A stretch of 51,167 nucleotides of DNA from an uncultured SAR86 cluster bacterium (GCA_902509965.1 CABWZP010000006.1:1-51167); one strand, 5' to 3'; counted from the stretch's first letter, positions 35,201-44,115 are shown. Notes: a model not told the origin generated them from the sequence alone. A program made the numbers and translations.

Positions 35201-35340
35201 TCACTCTTTCTATCTCTGCAAAGCTTAATAATATTTACAGCATCTTCTTCTATAGATGTGTTATTAAGAAACTGACTATCAGCTATAAAATTTTTAGCTA
35301 AAATTTCTTCGGAATAAAATTTTTTTTCCATAACTGACAT
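32293..35340 (-). CDS. putA: Bifunctional proline dehydrogenase / L-glutamate gamma-semialdehyde dehydrogenase
   Basis: About 1015 residues from ATG 35340; a TTG at 35385 would add 15. It oxidises proline to glutamate in two channelled steps: a FAD-dependent PRODH barrel (about 130-480; 'DAEEQDRLSVSLELVKK', 'VRLVKGAYWDYEIK', 'RRLLENGANSSFINR') and an NAD-dependent P5C dehydrogenase (about 530-1000; 'ISPWNFPAAILVGQ', 'ETGGLNVMVVDSS', catalytic Cys in 'FNSAGQRCSALR'). There is no N-terminal ribbon-helix-helix domain, so it is not a self-repressing trifunctional PutA. It lies 2 bp before the M23 gene, apparently inserted into the tyrS-M23 neighbourhood. Confidence 0.94.
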   Translation of the reverse strand: MSVMEKKFYSEEILAKNFIADSQFLNNTSIEEDAVNIIKLCRDRKSERTQLDAFLSEYGLSNNEGVALMCLAESLLRIPDSRTRNILISEKLSAGSWEAHLNKADSLLVNASTWGLLLAGKVIKPSDELSNNPLKWLNKLTKKSGEIPVREAIMMAMKILSGEFVMGRDFEDINKIKGIENNSYSFDMLGEAARTETQANNYFKAYEDAIKNVSAINEKHGANNGISIKISALSPKYEMLNQTHIKNNLIPKLEALVDLAFKKDVEVTIDAEEQDRLSVSLELVKKILLNKKYKDWNNIGMAVQAYGKRSLEIIDWAEDILKERAPIHVRLVKGAYWDYEIKQSQIKSHPGYSVFTNKNLTDLSYLHTAKKIFDIEKIYPKFATHNAHTIAAIYHMGYNKMYEFQRLFGMGELLYDSANKVCEHIPNASIYAPIGAYKDLLPYLVRRLLENGANSSFINRLLDSEVDPKKLAENPAKVLESKLEKNDLLKIQLPKDMFNNRINSPGLDLTERENIDNIKLNLQKFKDTNYDVQSSFQSSSPAHEIKSLCDGGCIGSVKFDDPETIINSFSTKSTNYDWGKTNITHRTSILKKMADLIQANSDELLHLLLHETGKTIHDAWDELREAEDFLRFYCNEANNIQSQSIELKGPTGELNEISYHPKGTFLCISPWNFPAAILVGQISAALVTGNNVIAKPSEHASIIGFKIIELFHKAGVPKEALQLILGGAEQGDALSLIDNIQGVNFTGSHKTAKYINKNLASKEGAITPIIAETGGLNVMVVDSSALLEQVTDDVIRSAFNSAGQRCSALRLILVQEEIYEDMWEILTGAMKELTLDAPNNFETDVGPIINVDAFKKLETYINSFTSSNKKFQSHEHLAEKNIISPCLIELNALDEINEEQFGPILHIYKYKASTLKENLIEINDKNYGLTLGIHSRIESKHAEISGLLSAGNAYVNRDMVGAVVGVQPFGGEGLSGCGLKAGGPNYLLQFVNERVVSKNTVAFGGNTELLNLDKE

Positions 35341-35467
35341 TTGTAGTATTTTAATCTTATGTTCATAACTATCAATGTTTGCCAATGCTTAAATGAGTTT
35401 TGATATAGTTATGAAAACCTAGGAATTTTCTAAATCTATTAATAATATTATGGTAGTCTAGCAATAT

Positions 35468-36655
35468 ATGAAAGAGGCATTAAAACTAATAAAACGAGGC
35501 ACTGACGAGATTCTTACAGAAGCAGATCTGAAAAAGAAACTGGATTCTGGAAAGCAATTAGTTATAAAGGCTGGCTTTGATCCTACCGCACCTGATTTAC
35601 ACCTTGGTCATACTGTATTACTTAATAAATTAAGACATTTTCAAGAATTGGGCCATAAAGTTATATTTTTGATTGGTGATTTTACTGGTCAAATAGGAGA
35701 TCCTTCAGGAAAAAATAAAACGAGGCCAACTCTTGATGCCAAAGAATTAGCAGAAAATTCTAAAACCTATCAAAAGCAAGTTTTTAAAATCTTAAAAAAA
35801 GAATTAACTGAAGTTCGTTTCAATTCCGAATGGTGTAATGACCTTGGAGCAAGTGGACTTATTCAACTTGCATCTAAATATAATGTTGCTCGAATGCTTG
35901 AAAGAGATGATTTCAATAAACGCTATAACGCCAATCAAAGCATTGCAGTTCATGAATTTTTATATCCTTTAATCCAAGGTTATGACTCTGTAGTTTTAGA
36001 AGCAGATGTGGAATGTGGAGGTACAGATCAAAAATTTAATTTATTGGTTGGGAGAGAGCTTCAAAGATCTTATGATCAAGATCCGCAAGTTGTCCTGACA
36101 GTTCCTATTCTTGAAGGATTAGACGGAACCAATAAGATGTCAAAATCACTTAATAATTATATCGGTGTCGATGAAGCCCCAGATGAGATGTTTGGAAAAA
36201 TTATGTCAATTTCAGATGATCTCATGTGGAGATGGTTTGAGTTACTTAGCTTTATTTCAGAAAAAGAAATCGCCTCATTAAAAAATGAAATGGATGCAGG
36301 AAAAAATCCAAGGGATATAAAATTTATTTTAGCTGAGGAACTCGTTAATAGATTCCATGCCGATGGTGACGGCGAAGCATGCAAGGAAGCATTTTTACAA
36401 AGATTTCAAAAAGGCTTAATGCCTGAAGATATTCCAGGCATTTCTATTGATATAGATGGCGATAGTATACCTTTAGTTAATTTATTAAAAAATACTGAAA
36501 TGGTAGCTAGCACCTCAGAGGCAGCAAGACTTATTAAGCAGGGTGGGGTCAAAATAGATTCCAAGAAGGTAGAAGATCCTAAGCTAGAAATCAAAAAGGG
36601 CAGCGAAGCTATCTATCAAGTTGGAAAAAGAAAATTTTTAAAAATAAAGGTTTAA
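35468..36655 (+). CDS. tyrS: Tyrosyl-tRNA synthetase
   Basis: 395 residues. Class-I aminoacyl-tRNA synthetase with the HIGH-like 'HLGHT' (residues 45-49) following '[11 protein letters not shown]', the 'GGTDQKFN' tyrosine-binding stretch, the KMSKS loop '[12 protein letters not shown]' (about 226-237), and a C-terminal S4 RNA-binding domain ('[20 protein letters not shown]'). The sequence is the TyrZ-like variety common in pseudomonads. Followed after 2 bp by an FKBP lipoprotein gene. Confidence 0.95.
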   Translation: MKEALKLIKRGTDEILTEADLKKKLDSGKQLVIKAGFDPTAPDLHLGHTVLLNKLRHFQELGHKVIFLIGDFTGQIGDPSGKNKTRPTLDAKELAENSKTYQKQVFKILKKELTEVRFNSEWCNDLGASGLIQLASKYNVARMLERDDFNKRYNANQSIAVHEFLYPLIQGYDSVVLEADVECGGTDQKFNLLVGRELQRSYDQDPQVVLTVPILEGLDGTNKMSKSLNNYIGVDEAPDEMFGKIMSISDDLMWRWFELLSFISEKEIASLKNEMDAGKNPRDIKFILAEELVNRFHADGDGEACKEAFLQRFQKGLMPEDIPGISIDIDGDSIPLVNLLKNTEMVASTSEAARLIKQGGVKIDSKKVEDPKLEIKKGSEAIYQVGKRKFLKIKV

Positions 36656-36657
36656 AT

Positions 36658-37143
36658 ATGAAAAAAGTATTTCAGTTATTTGTTTTATTTATGTTGGTTG
36701 GTTGTGGCCAAGAAGAAAGTATTAGCCTCGCTGTTCCTCAAAATGTAATGGATAAAAATATGCAAGATGGAGAGCTATTTCTTCAATCCAATCTTTCCCA
36801 AAATGGAGTCATAGAAGTTGAACCAGGATTACAATATCTTGTTATTAATAATGGTGACGAGGGAGCAAGGCAGCCCCGTCCATCTGATAAAGTAACTGCC
36901 CATTTTCATGGAACTCTTTTAGATGGAAGTGTGTTTTGGAGCTCGGTTGACATGAATGACCCATTGGTTATCAAACCATCTCAATTAATTCCAGGTTGTC
37001 AGAAAATTTTACCTCTTATGAGATTAGGCGATAAATGGAAAGTCTTTATTCATCCTGATATGGCATACGGAGTAGAAGGGCGACCAACCATTCCATCAAA
37101 TTCAGTTTTAACTTTTGAGATTGAGCTTTTAGCAATCAACTAA
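36658..37143 (+). CDS. FKBP-type peptidyl-prolyl cis-trans isomerase, lipoprotein
   Basis: 161 residues. Lipoprotein signal with lipobox 'FMLVGC' (Cys16), then a short linker and one FKBP domain (about 50-160) with 'PSDKVTAHFHGTLLDGSVFWSS', 'LIPGCQKILPLMRLGDKWKV' and 'HPDMAYGVEGRPTIPSNSVL' region. A periplasmic folding helper of the Mip/FkpA type but without the long dimerisation helix those have. Probably translated with tyrS, 2 bp upstream, though this need not mean a shared function. Confidence 0.9.
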   Translation: MKKVFQLFVLFMLVGCGQEESISLAVPQNVMDKNMQDGELFLQSNLSQNGVIEVEPGLQYLVINNGDEGARQPRPSDKVTAHFHGTLLDGSVFWSSVDMNDPLVIKPSQLIPGCQKILPLMRLGDKWKVFIHPDMAYGVEGRPTIPSNSVLTFEIELLAIN

Positions 37144-37153
37144 TCGCTAGAAC

Positions 37154-37579
37154 TTACTGCTCTTGATTTTCCTCAGAAGCAGCCTCTTTTCTTAATTTAA
37201 TTTTTGATAAGCTAATCTTATCTTTCATGGTCATAATATAGGCTGATACAGCTAGTAGTAATATGCCTGAAGCTTCATAGATAATATTAATACCATCAAA
37301 ACCCTTGCTTTGAATTACTATCATTCGAGTTAAAGCGGTAATGGCAATAATAATTGGAAGTGTTACTGGAATACGTTTATCTCTATAAAAGATACCGACC
37401 ATTCCCAGGACTTCTGCATAGATAAATAGTAAGAAAAGATCACTCAGGTCGACAACCTGGACCATAATAATTCTTTCTAATTCCATGAATGCTGCAAAAA
37501 GAGTTGCCAAAGCAATTGCCGCTAAAATAACTCCTTCACTAAACCATATAAATTGCTGTAACCACTTATTTTCTTTCAT
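37154..37579 (-). CDS. psiE: PsiE-family inner-membrane protein
   Basis: 141 residues with four hydrophobic helices (about 10-32, 42-63, 72-88 and 99-117). The pattern 'LFLLFIYAEVLGMVGIFYRDKRIPVTLPIIIAITALTR' region is characteristic of PsiE (phosphate-starvation-inducible E). The function is unknown in any organism, though E. coli psiE responds to phosphate limitation. No Pho box is evident in front of it by eye. Confidence 0.82.
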   Translation of the reverse strand: MKENKWLQQFIWFSEGVILAAIALATLFAAFMELERIIMVQVVDLSDLFLLFIYAEVLGMVGIFYRDKRIPVTLPIIIAITALTRMIVIQSKGFDGINIIYEASGILLLAVSAYIMTMKDKISLSKIKLRKEAASEENQEQ

Positions 37580-37663
37580 AGATCTATTAAAAACAAAAAA
37601 GTTCTATTTAACAAGATTTAAAAGAATCATTTTTTATATATATGCAATTTAAATTAATTAGAA

Positions 37664-37741
<78 letters not shown>

Positions 37742-37800
37742 GAAAGTTCGGGATCGCCATTTTAACTGTTATCTGATAAAGATAGAAGAATTATTTGAAA

Positions 37801-38190
37801 TTAAAGATCACCATCTTCGCGAAGTTTTTTTCTGATCTTTGTGGCGCTAATATCTGTAATTGCTTCCTCAAAACTCTCTTCTTCGAAGACATAACCCACA
37901 CCTCGACCATAGGTAATATTTACAATATTAGGCACAAGCATGATTTCGTATTCTTTACCTCTTTCAAATCCATCCACTTGAAGACCATCCTCTATGTTCT
38001 TACAAACTGTATCCCAGTCAAAGGGATTATCATCCTGACCATCTCCGCCTGAAGCGCCCTGAACATCTCTGACTTGAATAGCCACTTGCCCAGTTTTTGC
38101 AACACATCTTTTAAATAGTGCTTGATGGCCATCATGCCATGGCTGCCATCTCCCTAACATTTGAACAGTTGGCTTTTTCCAATCAAACAT
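37801..38190 (-). CDS. Small HxGH nucleotidyltransferase-like protein
   Basis: 129 residues. 'MLGRWQPWHDGHQALFKRC' (residues about 11-29) carries the [HT]xGH motif of cytidylyl/adenylyltransferases, and 'DISATKIRKKLREDGDL' matches the C-terminal ISST-R-like motif of this superfamily. The enzyme would join a nucleoside monophosphate to a phosphorylated substrate. It overlaps the APS-kinase-like gene by 8 bp. The base composition is visibly richer in G+C than the neighbours, and pairs like this are known from marine phages, so transfer is possible. Substrate unknown. Confidence 0.72.
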   Translation of the reverse strand: MFDWKKPTVQMLGRWQPWHDGHQALFKRCVAKTGQVAIQVRDVQGASGGDGQDDNPFDWDTVCKNIEDGLQVDGFERGKEYEIMLVPNIVNITYGRGVGYVFEEESFEEAITDISATKIRKKLREDGDL

Positions 38191-38593
38191 TTTTTAATAT
38201 CTCCTTGGCCACATCATCGTGATTATGATCATTCCATTCAGTAATATGAAAACTTACATTTTCAGGATTTTGAAATAACTTATTAGTATCCTCGTACCTT
38301 CCTTCCCTGATAGTATCCATCCATACAACAATATCTGCAGCAAAGTTTTCTCTAGTTTCTTGAGTAGGGCAAACAAAATCACATACTACATATCTTCCAT
38401 GTGATTTCTCAAAATCAGCAAAGCTACGCATTCGAAGTGACTGTCTTCTTCTGCCTTCGTCTGAAAAGTCCCAATCATTTGCCATTTCACGAACCTTATC
38501 TGCGTTATACCAGGCTGCACTTAATAGAGGCACTAACCTTTCTGTGAGATAGGTTTTACCACTTCCAGGTAAACCCATTACTAAAACTTTCAT
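38183..38593 (-). CDS. Adenylylsulfate-kinase-like P-loop protein
   Basis: 136 residues. Walker A 'VMGLPGSGKTYLTERL' (about 5-20) and 'WYNADKVREMANDWDFSDEGR' follow the APS-kinase pattern ('NAD.VR...DWDFS..GR'), and 'YVVCDFVCPTQETR' and 'IVVWMDTIREGRYEDTNKLF' also agree. The protein is about 60 residues shorter than true CysC, and no other sulfate-assimilation gene is nearby, so a different phosphoryl acceptor is likely. It is translationally coupled to the nucleotidyltransferase at 37801: together they could phosphorylate and then nucleotidylate one small molecule. Confidence 0.75.
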   Translation of the reverse strand: MKVLVMGLPGSGKTYLTERLVPLLSAAWYNADKVREMANDWDFSDEGRRRQSLRMRSFADFEKSHGRYVVCDFVCPTQETRENFAADIVVWMDTIREGRYEDTNKLFQNPENVSFHITEWNDHNHDDVAKEILKNV

Positions 38594-38631
38594 GCATTAA
38601 TCCTTATTATTAATTTAGTTAATGGCATCTA

Positions 38632-39333
38632 CTAAGAGTTCTTTATAGATTTATACAAGCTATAGTATATATAAGCCCATGGGAATACGAAGGTATATTC
38701 AATCAGGCCTGCAAAAACTAGTTGAGGAAGCGAGCTTCCTCCATCTGCTGCCATTGGCAAGATTGAAAAAGGTAGCATTGCCAAAGCAGCACTTAAAGCA
38801 ATAAAGCTAAAAGTTAAGAAGAATAATATAGTTCCATGCTCGTCTGTTACTTCCCATGATTTAGCAATAGATTCTCTAACGCCTTTATTTTCAAACATTA
38901 TGTAAGCAGGAGTTAATCCCAATCTGCCAAATAAATAGAACCCAGGCAAAACTAGCATTAGCAATCCAAGGGTAAAAATAATATAACAAAGTACTAAAGC
39001 ACCTAAGAGCGGAAAGAATTTTTTAAACCCAATAAATAAAGCATCAAATGGTTTAATCTCTTGACCTTCGGTTAATGCATTAAATGCAATAAAAGCTCCA
39101 CCAGTAAAAGAAATGCTTAAAATAATAGAAATAAATGAAAGAAGCGTAATTGGTAAAGAGTTAGCTTCAAAATACATTGTAATATCATCAAGATTTCCAG
39201 CTTCCATTAATAGTGCTGCATCGGTTAAATAATAAGCAGTTATTACCTCAACTAAAAAGACAGGAAATGCCAAAACTGCAAGAAACTGCCAATGCGTATA
39301 TGCAAATTGCCAAGCTGATTTAAATTGGTTCAT
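38632..39333 (-). CDS. Multi-pass inner-membrane protein, YciC/GDPD-membrane-domain-like
   Basis: 233 residues with about six hydrophobic helices (near 17-38, 57-80, 105-132, 138-150, 172-195 and 205-225). The stretch 'GRLGLTPAYIMFENKGVRESIAKSWEVTDEHGTILF' region, with a conserved 'S..A...SW..T' pattern between helices, is typical of the YciC (UPF0259) and related families. Role unknown; envelope maintenance is the usual guess. Its start region overlaps the longest frame of the divergent peptidase gene. Confidence 0.65.
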   Translation of the reverse strand: MNQFKSAWQFAYTHWQFLAVLAFPVFLVEVITAYYLTDAALLMEAGNLDDITMYFEANSLPITLLSFISIILSISFTGGAFIAFNALTEGQEIKPFDALFIGFKKFFPLLGALVLCYIIFTLGLLMLVLPGFYLFGRLGLTPAYIMFENKGVRESIAKSWEVTDEHGTILFFLTFSFIALSAALAMLPFSILPMAADGGSSLPQLVFAGLIEYTFVFPWAYIYYSLYKSIKNS

Positions 39334-39360
39334 AATAGTAAAAAATTTAAATTAAAAGTT

Positions 39361-41472
39361 ATGAGAAATATTATAGTCTACAGTTTTTTCTTTGTCCTAT
39401 TCAGTTGCTCAACTGAAACAGTAACTGACACTGATTCAATTACTTACCCTAAATCAAGAACGGTTCCTTTTATAGAAATACTTCATGGAACTGAGATATC
39501 AGACCCTTATAGGTGGCTTGAAGATTTTACCGGCGATGAAGCAAATGCTTGGGTCGAGAAGCAGAATGCTTTCACACAGACTTATATTAAAGATACTGCA
39601 ACCAAAACTGCTATAAAAGCTGACCTATCTAAAATATGGGTGAGTGATTCTGTAAGCACACCTTTTATGAGGGAAGGTAAGACTTTTTATTATTTTAATG
39701 ATGGAAATTGGCAACAAAGCAAACTTATGATGAAAGCATGCGACACCTGTGCAGAAGAGGTTTTGCTTGATCCAAATCTTTTTTCAGATGATGGAACAAT
39801 TTCTCTTGGAAGTATTAGCATTAGTCCGAATGCAGAGTATATGGCTTATTCTATTTCAGATGGTGGTTCTGACTGGAAGAGTTGGAAGATTATGAAAATA
39901 GCAGATAAATCTATGCTCGAAGATAGTCTTTTATGGACAAAATTTTCTGGGGCTGTTTGGGAAAATGATAATTCTGGGTTCTATTACCTAAAATATGATC
40001 AGCCAGATGGGGAAGCACTTCTTGAAGTCAATAAAGCACCTCAACTTCTATTCCACACTCTGAATACTGCTCAATCAAATGATAAATTAATCTATAAGAA
40101 TTCTGAAAATCCAAGATGGAGTTTTGGAATAAACGTTGTTAAAGATACTTCTTATAAGATTTTATCAATTGGAGAGGGAACAGATGAGAGAAATAGAGTT
40201 TATATCCAGCTAGAAGCTAATGGTAAATTCATTCCTCTAATTGATGAACTTATTGGTGCATACAACTTAATATCCTCCAAAGAAAATATCTTATGGTTTT
40301 ATACAACCGCAAATGCTCCTAATGGAAAAGTGGTTAAATTAGAAATAAAAGAAGATCAAAGCACTGAATGGTCAGAAGTTATTTCTGAGACTAAAAATTC
40401 GATCTCCAGTGTTAACGTAATTAATAATTCATTTGTTGTTATATATCTAGAAGACACACTTTCTTTAGTAAATTTTTATAATTTAGATGGCTCCTTTAGT
40501 CGCACGCTTAGTGGAAATTTTAAGGGAAGTATTGGTGGTTTTGGGGGAAATATTGATGACACTGAAACTTATTTTAGTTTTACAAATTTCACAACACCAT
40601 CCCAGATACACAAAATAGATCTCACTAATAATTCTAGTAAATTATTTTGGGCTCAAGAGTTAAAGGACTTTACAGTCTCAGATTATGTTTCTGAACTAAG
40701 ATTCTATAAATCTAAGGATGGAACAAAAATACCACTTCACATAAGCTATAAAAAAACGACAAAGCTTAATTCCTCATCACCCGTTTTGCTTTATGGCTAC
40801 GGTGGATTCAATATTTCAATCCTGCCAAGATTTTCAAAAAGTTACTTAGCTTGGATGAATCAAGGCGGCGTTGTAGCTGTTGCAAATCTTAGGGGCGGCG
40901 GTGAATATGGCGGAGCTTGGCATGATGATGGAAAGCTTTTTAATAAGCAAAATGTCTTTGATGACTTTGCATATGCAGCGAAGTATCTTCATAAATCTAG
41001 AATTGGATCGAGTTCTACTACTGCCATTCAAGGTGGTTCCAATGGAGGCTTATTGGTTGCAGCTACTATGCTACAAAATCCAAAGTTATTTGCAGCTGCT
41101 ATTCCTCAGGTAGGGGTTTTAGACATGTTGCGATTTAATAAATTTACTATTGGTTGGGCATGGGAAAGCGACTATGGGTCTCCTGAAAAAACTAATGAGT
41201 TTTATAATCTTTTATCTTATTCCCCATACCACAATATTGAAAATGGGGAATGTTATCCTCCTACTCTTGTAACAACTTCAAAAAGAGATGACAGAGTTGT
41301 TCCATCCCATTCATTTAAATTTGCTGCGAGACTTCAAGCCTCACAGGGATGTGAAAACCCAATTCTGATAAGAATAGAGGACAGGGCTGGTCATGGTGCA
41401 GGCACTCCAAAAGACAAAAGGATTGAACAAATCTCAGATGTATATGGATTTGCCTTATCTTCAATGAATTAA
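39361..41472 (+). CDS. Prolyl oligopeptidase family serine peptidase, lipoprotein
   Basis: 703 residues from ATG 39361, which starts a lipoprotein signal ('FFFVLFSC', Cys16); the longer TTG frame from 39325 would overlap the divergent gene. The N-terminal seven-bladed propeller starts with 'DPYRWLEDFTGDEANAWV', the classic POP opening. The hydrolase domain has 'VLLYGYGGFNISILP', 'ANLRGGGEYGGAWHDDGK', the nucleophile in 'AIQGGSNGGLLVAA', Asp in 'SKRDDRVVPSHSFKF' and His in 'RAGHGAGTPKDKR'. It would cut proline-containing oligopeptides at the cell envelope. Followed after 7 bp by an MFS symporter. Confidence 0.93.
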   Translation: MRNIIVYSFFFVLFSCSTETVTDTDSITYPKSRTVPFIEILHGTEISDPYRWLEDFTGDEANAWVEKQNAFTQTYIKDTATKTAIKADLSKIWVSDSVSTPFMREGKTFYYFNDGNWQQSKLMMKACDTCAEEVLLDPNLFSDDGTISLGSISISPNAEYMAYSISDGGSDWKSWKIMKIADKSMLEDSLLWTKFSGAVWENDNSGFYYLKYDQPDGEALLEVNKAPQLLFHTLNTAQSNDKLIYKNSENPRWSFGINVVKDTSYKILSIGEGTDERNRVYIQLEANGKFIPLIDELIGAYNLISSKENILWFYTTANAPNGKVVKLEIKEDQSTEWSEVISETKNSISSVNVINNSFVVIYLEDTLSLVNFYNLDGSFSRTLSGNFKGSIGGFGGNIDDTETYFSFTNFTTPSQIHKIDLTNNSSKLFWAQELKDFTVSDYVSELRFYKSKDGTKIPLHISYKKTTKLNSSSPVLLYGYGGFNISILPRFSKSYLAWMNQGGVVAVANLRGGGEYGGAWHDDGKLFNKQNVFDDFAYAAKYLHKSRIGSSSTTAIQGGSNGGLLVAATMLQNPKLFAAAIPQVGVLDMLRFNKFTIGWAWESDYGSPEKTNEFYNLLSYSPYHNIENGECYPPTLVTTSKRDDRVVPSHSFKFAARLQASQGCENPILIRIEDRAGHGAGTPKDKRIEQISDVYGFALSSMN

Positions 41473-41479
41473 ATTAAAT

Positions 41480-42814
41480 ATGAGCAACCAAGTCCAATCA
41501 AATATGCAGAAAGTAGCATATACAGCTTTAGCTGGAACTAGTATTGAGTGGTATGACTTTTTCTTATATGGCGCAGCAGCAGCACTTATTTTCCCTACAG
41601 TTTTTTTTGGTGAAGCATCTCCCTCAACAGCATTGATATTATCTTTTCTTACTTTTGCAGCAGGTTTTATAGCAAGGCCAATAGGTGGAATTATATTTGG
41701 TCATTTTGGAGACAGAATTGGAAGAAAAAAGACATTAGTAACTGCCTTAATATTAATGGGCGTTTCGTCAACTTTAATTGGCTTGTTGCCAACTTATGCA
41801 ATGATTGGAGTAACCGCTCCTATTTTATTAACAACTCTTAGATTTGCACAAGGAATAGCTATCGGTGGCCAGTGGGGTGGCGCAATGTTGCTAGTGACTG
41901 AGAGCGCGCCCTCAAACCAAAGAGGTTATTATGGTGCCTTTGCACAAGCAGGAGCTCCTGCTGGTGTTATCCTAGCAAATCTAGCATTCATTATTACAAG
42001 CGCATCAGTATCTGATGAATCTTTTCTTGCCTGGGGTTGGAGAATTCCCTTCTTAGCAAGCGCGCTTTTAATAGCTATTAGTATGTATATTCAACTCAAT
42101 TTGGAGGATACAAAAGCATTTAAGGAGCTTCAGTCATATAAAGAGAATCATTTAAAAGATAATAATCTAAATAAAACCTCTTTTAAAAAATCACCAATTA
42201 TTGAAGCAATTAAAAAATACCCTAAAAGAATTATTCTCGCTGCTGGAGCATTTTTATCTATACAAGTAACTTTTTATATTTTAATTGCTTTTATGCTTGT
42301 CTATGGAGTTTCCGATACTAATTTATCTCGTGCAGATATTTTGACAGCAATACTTATAGCTTCAGCTATTCAGATTCCAGTTCAATTTGTCTTTGCATCC
42401 TACTCAGATAGGCATGGAAGAAAGGGTATTTTTATGCTCGGTGCTGTACTTACAGCGCTGTGGGCATTTGCTATCTTCCCATTAGTAGACACTGGTAGTT
42501 TTTGGCTAACAGTATTAGCAATTACTGGAGGACTGGTATTCCTTGCAATGATGTATGGCCCTCAGGCAGCTTTTTTTACAGAGCTTTTTACGACTGAGGT
42601 TAGATATTCTGGCGCAACACTAGGTTACCAATTTGGTGCTATTGCAGGTGGGGCATTTGCTCCTTCAATTGCAGCATTTCTATGGACAGAATATGACATA
42701 GTTTGGGTATCTGCATACATAGCATTTGCATCCTTATTAACACTGCTTTCGGTCATGACTCTCACTGAAACTTTTCAGACCGATCTCAATGAAACAACCT
42801 CACAAGAGATTTAG
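41480..42814 (+). CDS. MFS metabolite:H+ symporter (MHS family)
   Basis: 444 residues with 12 predicted helices. 'SIEWYDFFLYGAAAALIFP' in the first helix and 'GHFGDRIGRKKTLV' after the second are MHS-family marks (ProP, ShiA, KgtP, citrate carriers), and the second-half repeat 'YSDRHGRKGIFMLGAV' is present. It probably uses proton motive force to import an organic acid, betaine or similar solute; the substrate cannot be read. Proteorhodopsin elsewhere in the window could supply that force. Likely co-transcribed with the peptidase. Confidence 0.88.
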   Translation: MSNQVQSNMQKVAYTALAGTSIEWYDFFLYGAAAALIFPTVFFGEASPSTALILSFLTFAAGFIARPIGGIIFGHFGDRIGRKKTLVTALILMGVSSTLIGLLPTYAMIGVTAPILLTTLRFAQGIAIGGQWGGAMLLVTESAPSNQRGYYGAFAQAGAPAGVILANLAFIITSASVSDESFLAWGWRIPFLASALLIAISMYIQLNLEDTKAFKELQSYKENHLKDNNLNKTSFKKSPIIEAIKKYPKRIILAAGAFLSIQVTFYILIAFMLVYGVSDTNLSRADILTAILIASAIQIPVQFVFASYSDRHGRKGIFMLGAVLTALWAFAIFPLVDTGSFWLTVLAITGGLVFLAMMYGPQAAFFTELFTTEVRYSGATLGYQFGAIAGGAFAPSIAAFLWTEYDIVWVSAYIAFASLLTLLSVMTLTETFQTDLNETTSQEI

Positions 42815-42900
42815 TATTTAGTCATAAAATGATATAGCTTGTATTCAATATAATTTTTGAATTATGATCACGTAAGTAATTTTTTTTATGGGAGAGAAAT

Positions 42901-44097
42901 ATGAAAATTTTATGTGTATTGTATGATGATCCGAAAACAGGCATGCCAGAACGATATGCCAGAGACGATTTACCTAAATTAGACAAATATCCAGATGGAA
43001 TGAGTCTTCCTTCACCTAAAGGTATAGATTTCACTCCTGGTGAATTGCTTGGTTGTGTATCTGGAGAGCTTGGACTTAGAAAATTCTTAGAAGATGCTGG
43101 ACATACCTTAGTTGTAACCTCTGATAAAGATGGTGAGGGATGTGAGGCTGATAAGGAACTAGTTGATGCGGATATTGTTATATCTCAGCCATTTTTTCCA
43201 TATTATTTAACTAGAGATAAAATGGAAACAGCGCCAAATTTAAAAATGGCAATTACTGCTGGGATTGGATCAGACCATGTTGACCTTCAAGCTGCCATGG
43301 ACAATAACGTTGATGTTGTTGAAGTAACTTATTGTAATTCTCGCTCTGTTGCCGAACACATTGTAATGATGATCTTGTCTATGGTTCGTGATTACCATAC
43401 TCAACATAGAATCGTAAAAGAGGGTGGATGGAATATAGCTGATGCTGTCCAAAGATCATATGATGTTGAGGGTATGCATGTTGGAACCGTGGCTGCAGGA
43501 AGAATTGGTATTGATATGCTAAGAAAAATGAAACCATTTGATGTGCATCTTCACTACTTTGATATTCATAAACTTTCTGATGAAATAGAAGCAGAATTAA
43601 ACCTTACCTATCATGACTCTGTGGAGTCACTAGTTGCTGTTTGTGATGTGGTTAATATTAGCTGTCCATTGCATCCTAAAACTGAACATTTATTTGATGA
43701 TGAAATGATTAGCAAGATGAAACGAGGTGCATATATTATTAATACAGCTCGTGGAAAAATTTGTGATAAAGATGCTATTGCACGAGGCTTAGAATCTGGA
43801 CAATTAAGTGGATACGCTGGGGATGTTTGGTTCCCTCAACCAGCACCAAATGATCATGTCTGGAGAACAATGCCTAATCACGGAATGACTCCTCATACTT
43901 CCGGCACTTCATTATCTGCTCAAACAAGATATGCTGCTGGGGTTAGAGAAATTCTAGAATGTTTCTTTGCTGGTGAGCCAATTAGAGAGCCGTATTTAAT
44001 TGTTCAAAATGGTGATTTAGCAGGAATGGGAGCACATTCCTATACAAAAGGAACAGCCACAGATGGTTCAGAAGAGGCTGCAAAATATCAGAAATAA
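42901..44097 (+). CDS. fdh: NAD-dependent formate dehydrogenase
   Basis: 398 residues, equal to the family length. A D-2-hydroxyacid-dehydrogenase-fold enzyme without metal or selenium that oxidises formate to CO2 and yields NADH. Seen: 'PGELLGCVSGELGLRKFLE', 'TAGIGSDHVDLQAA', 'EVTYCNSRSVAEHIVMMIL', catalytic Arg in 'NTARGKICD', and the C-terminal 'MTPHTSGTSLSAQTRYAAG' with the catalytic His. The glycine-rich NAD loop reads 'GTVAAGRIGIDML'. RBS GGGAGA precedes the ATG. The gene stands alone and ends in a strong terminator. Confidence 0.95.
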   Translation: MKILCVLYDDPKTGMPERYARDDLPKLDKYPDGMSLPSPKGIDFTPGELLGCVSGELGLRKFLEDAGHTLVVTSDKDGEGCEADKELVDADIVISQPFFPYYLTRDKMETAPNLKMAITAGIGSDHVDLQAAMDNNVDVVEVTYCNSRSVAEHIVMMILSMVRDYHTQHRIVKEGGWNIADAVQRSYDVEGMHVGTVAAGRIGIDMLRKMKPFDVHLHYFDIHKLSDEIEAELNLTYHDSVESLVAVCDVVNISCPLHPKTEHLFDDEMISKMKRGAYIINTARGKICDKDAIARGLESGQLSGYAGDVWFPQPAPNDHVWRTMPNHGMTPHTSGTSLSAQTRYAAGVREILECFFAGEPIREPYLIVQNGDLAGMGAHSYTKGTATDGSEEAAKYQK

Positions 44098-44115
44098 TAT
44101 TTGATCAGTAATTAT

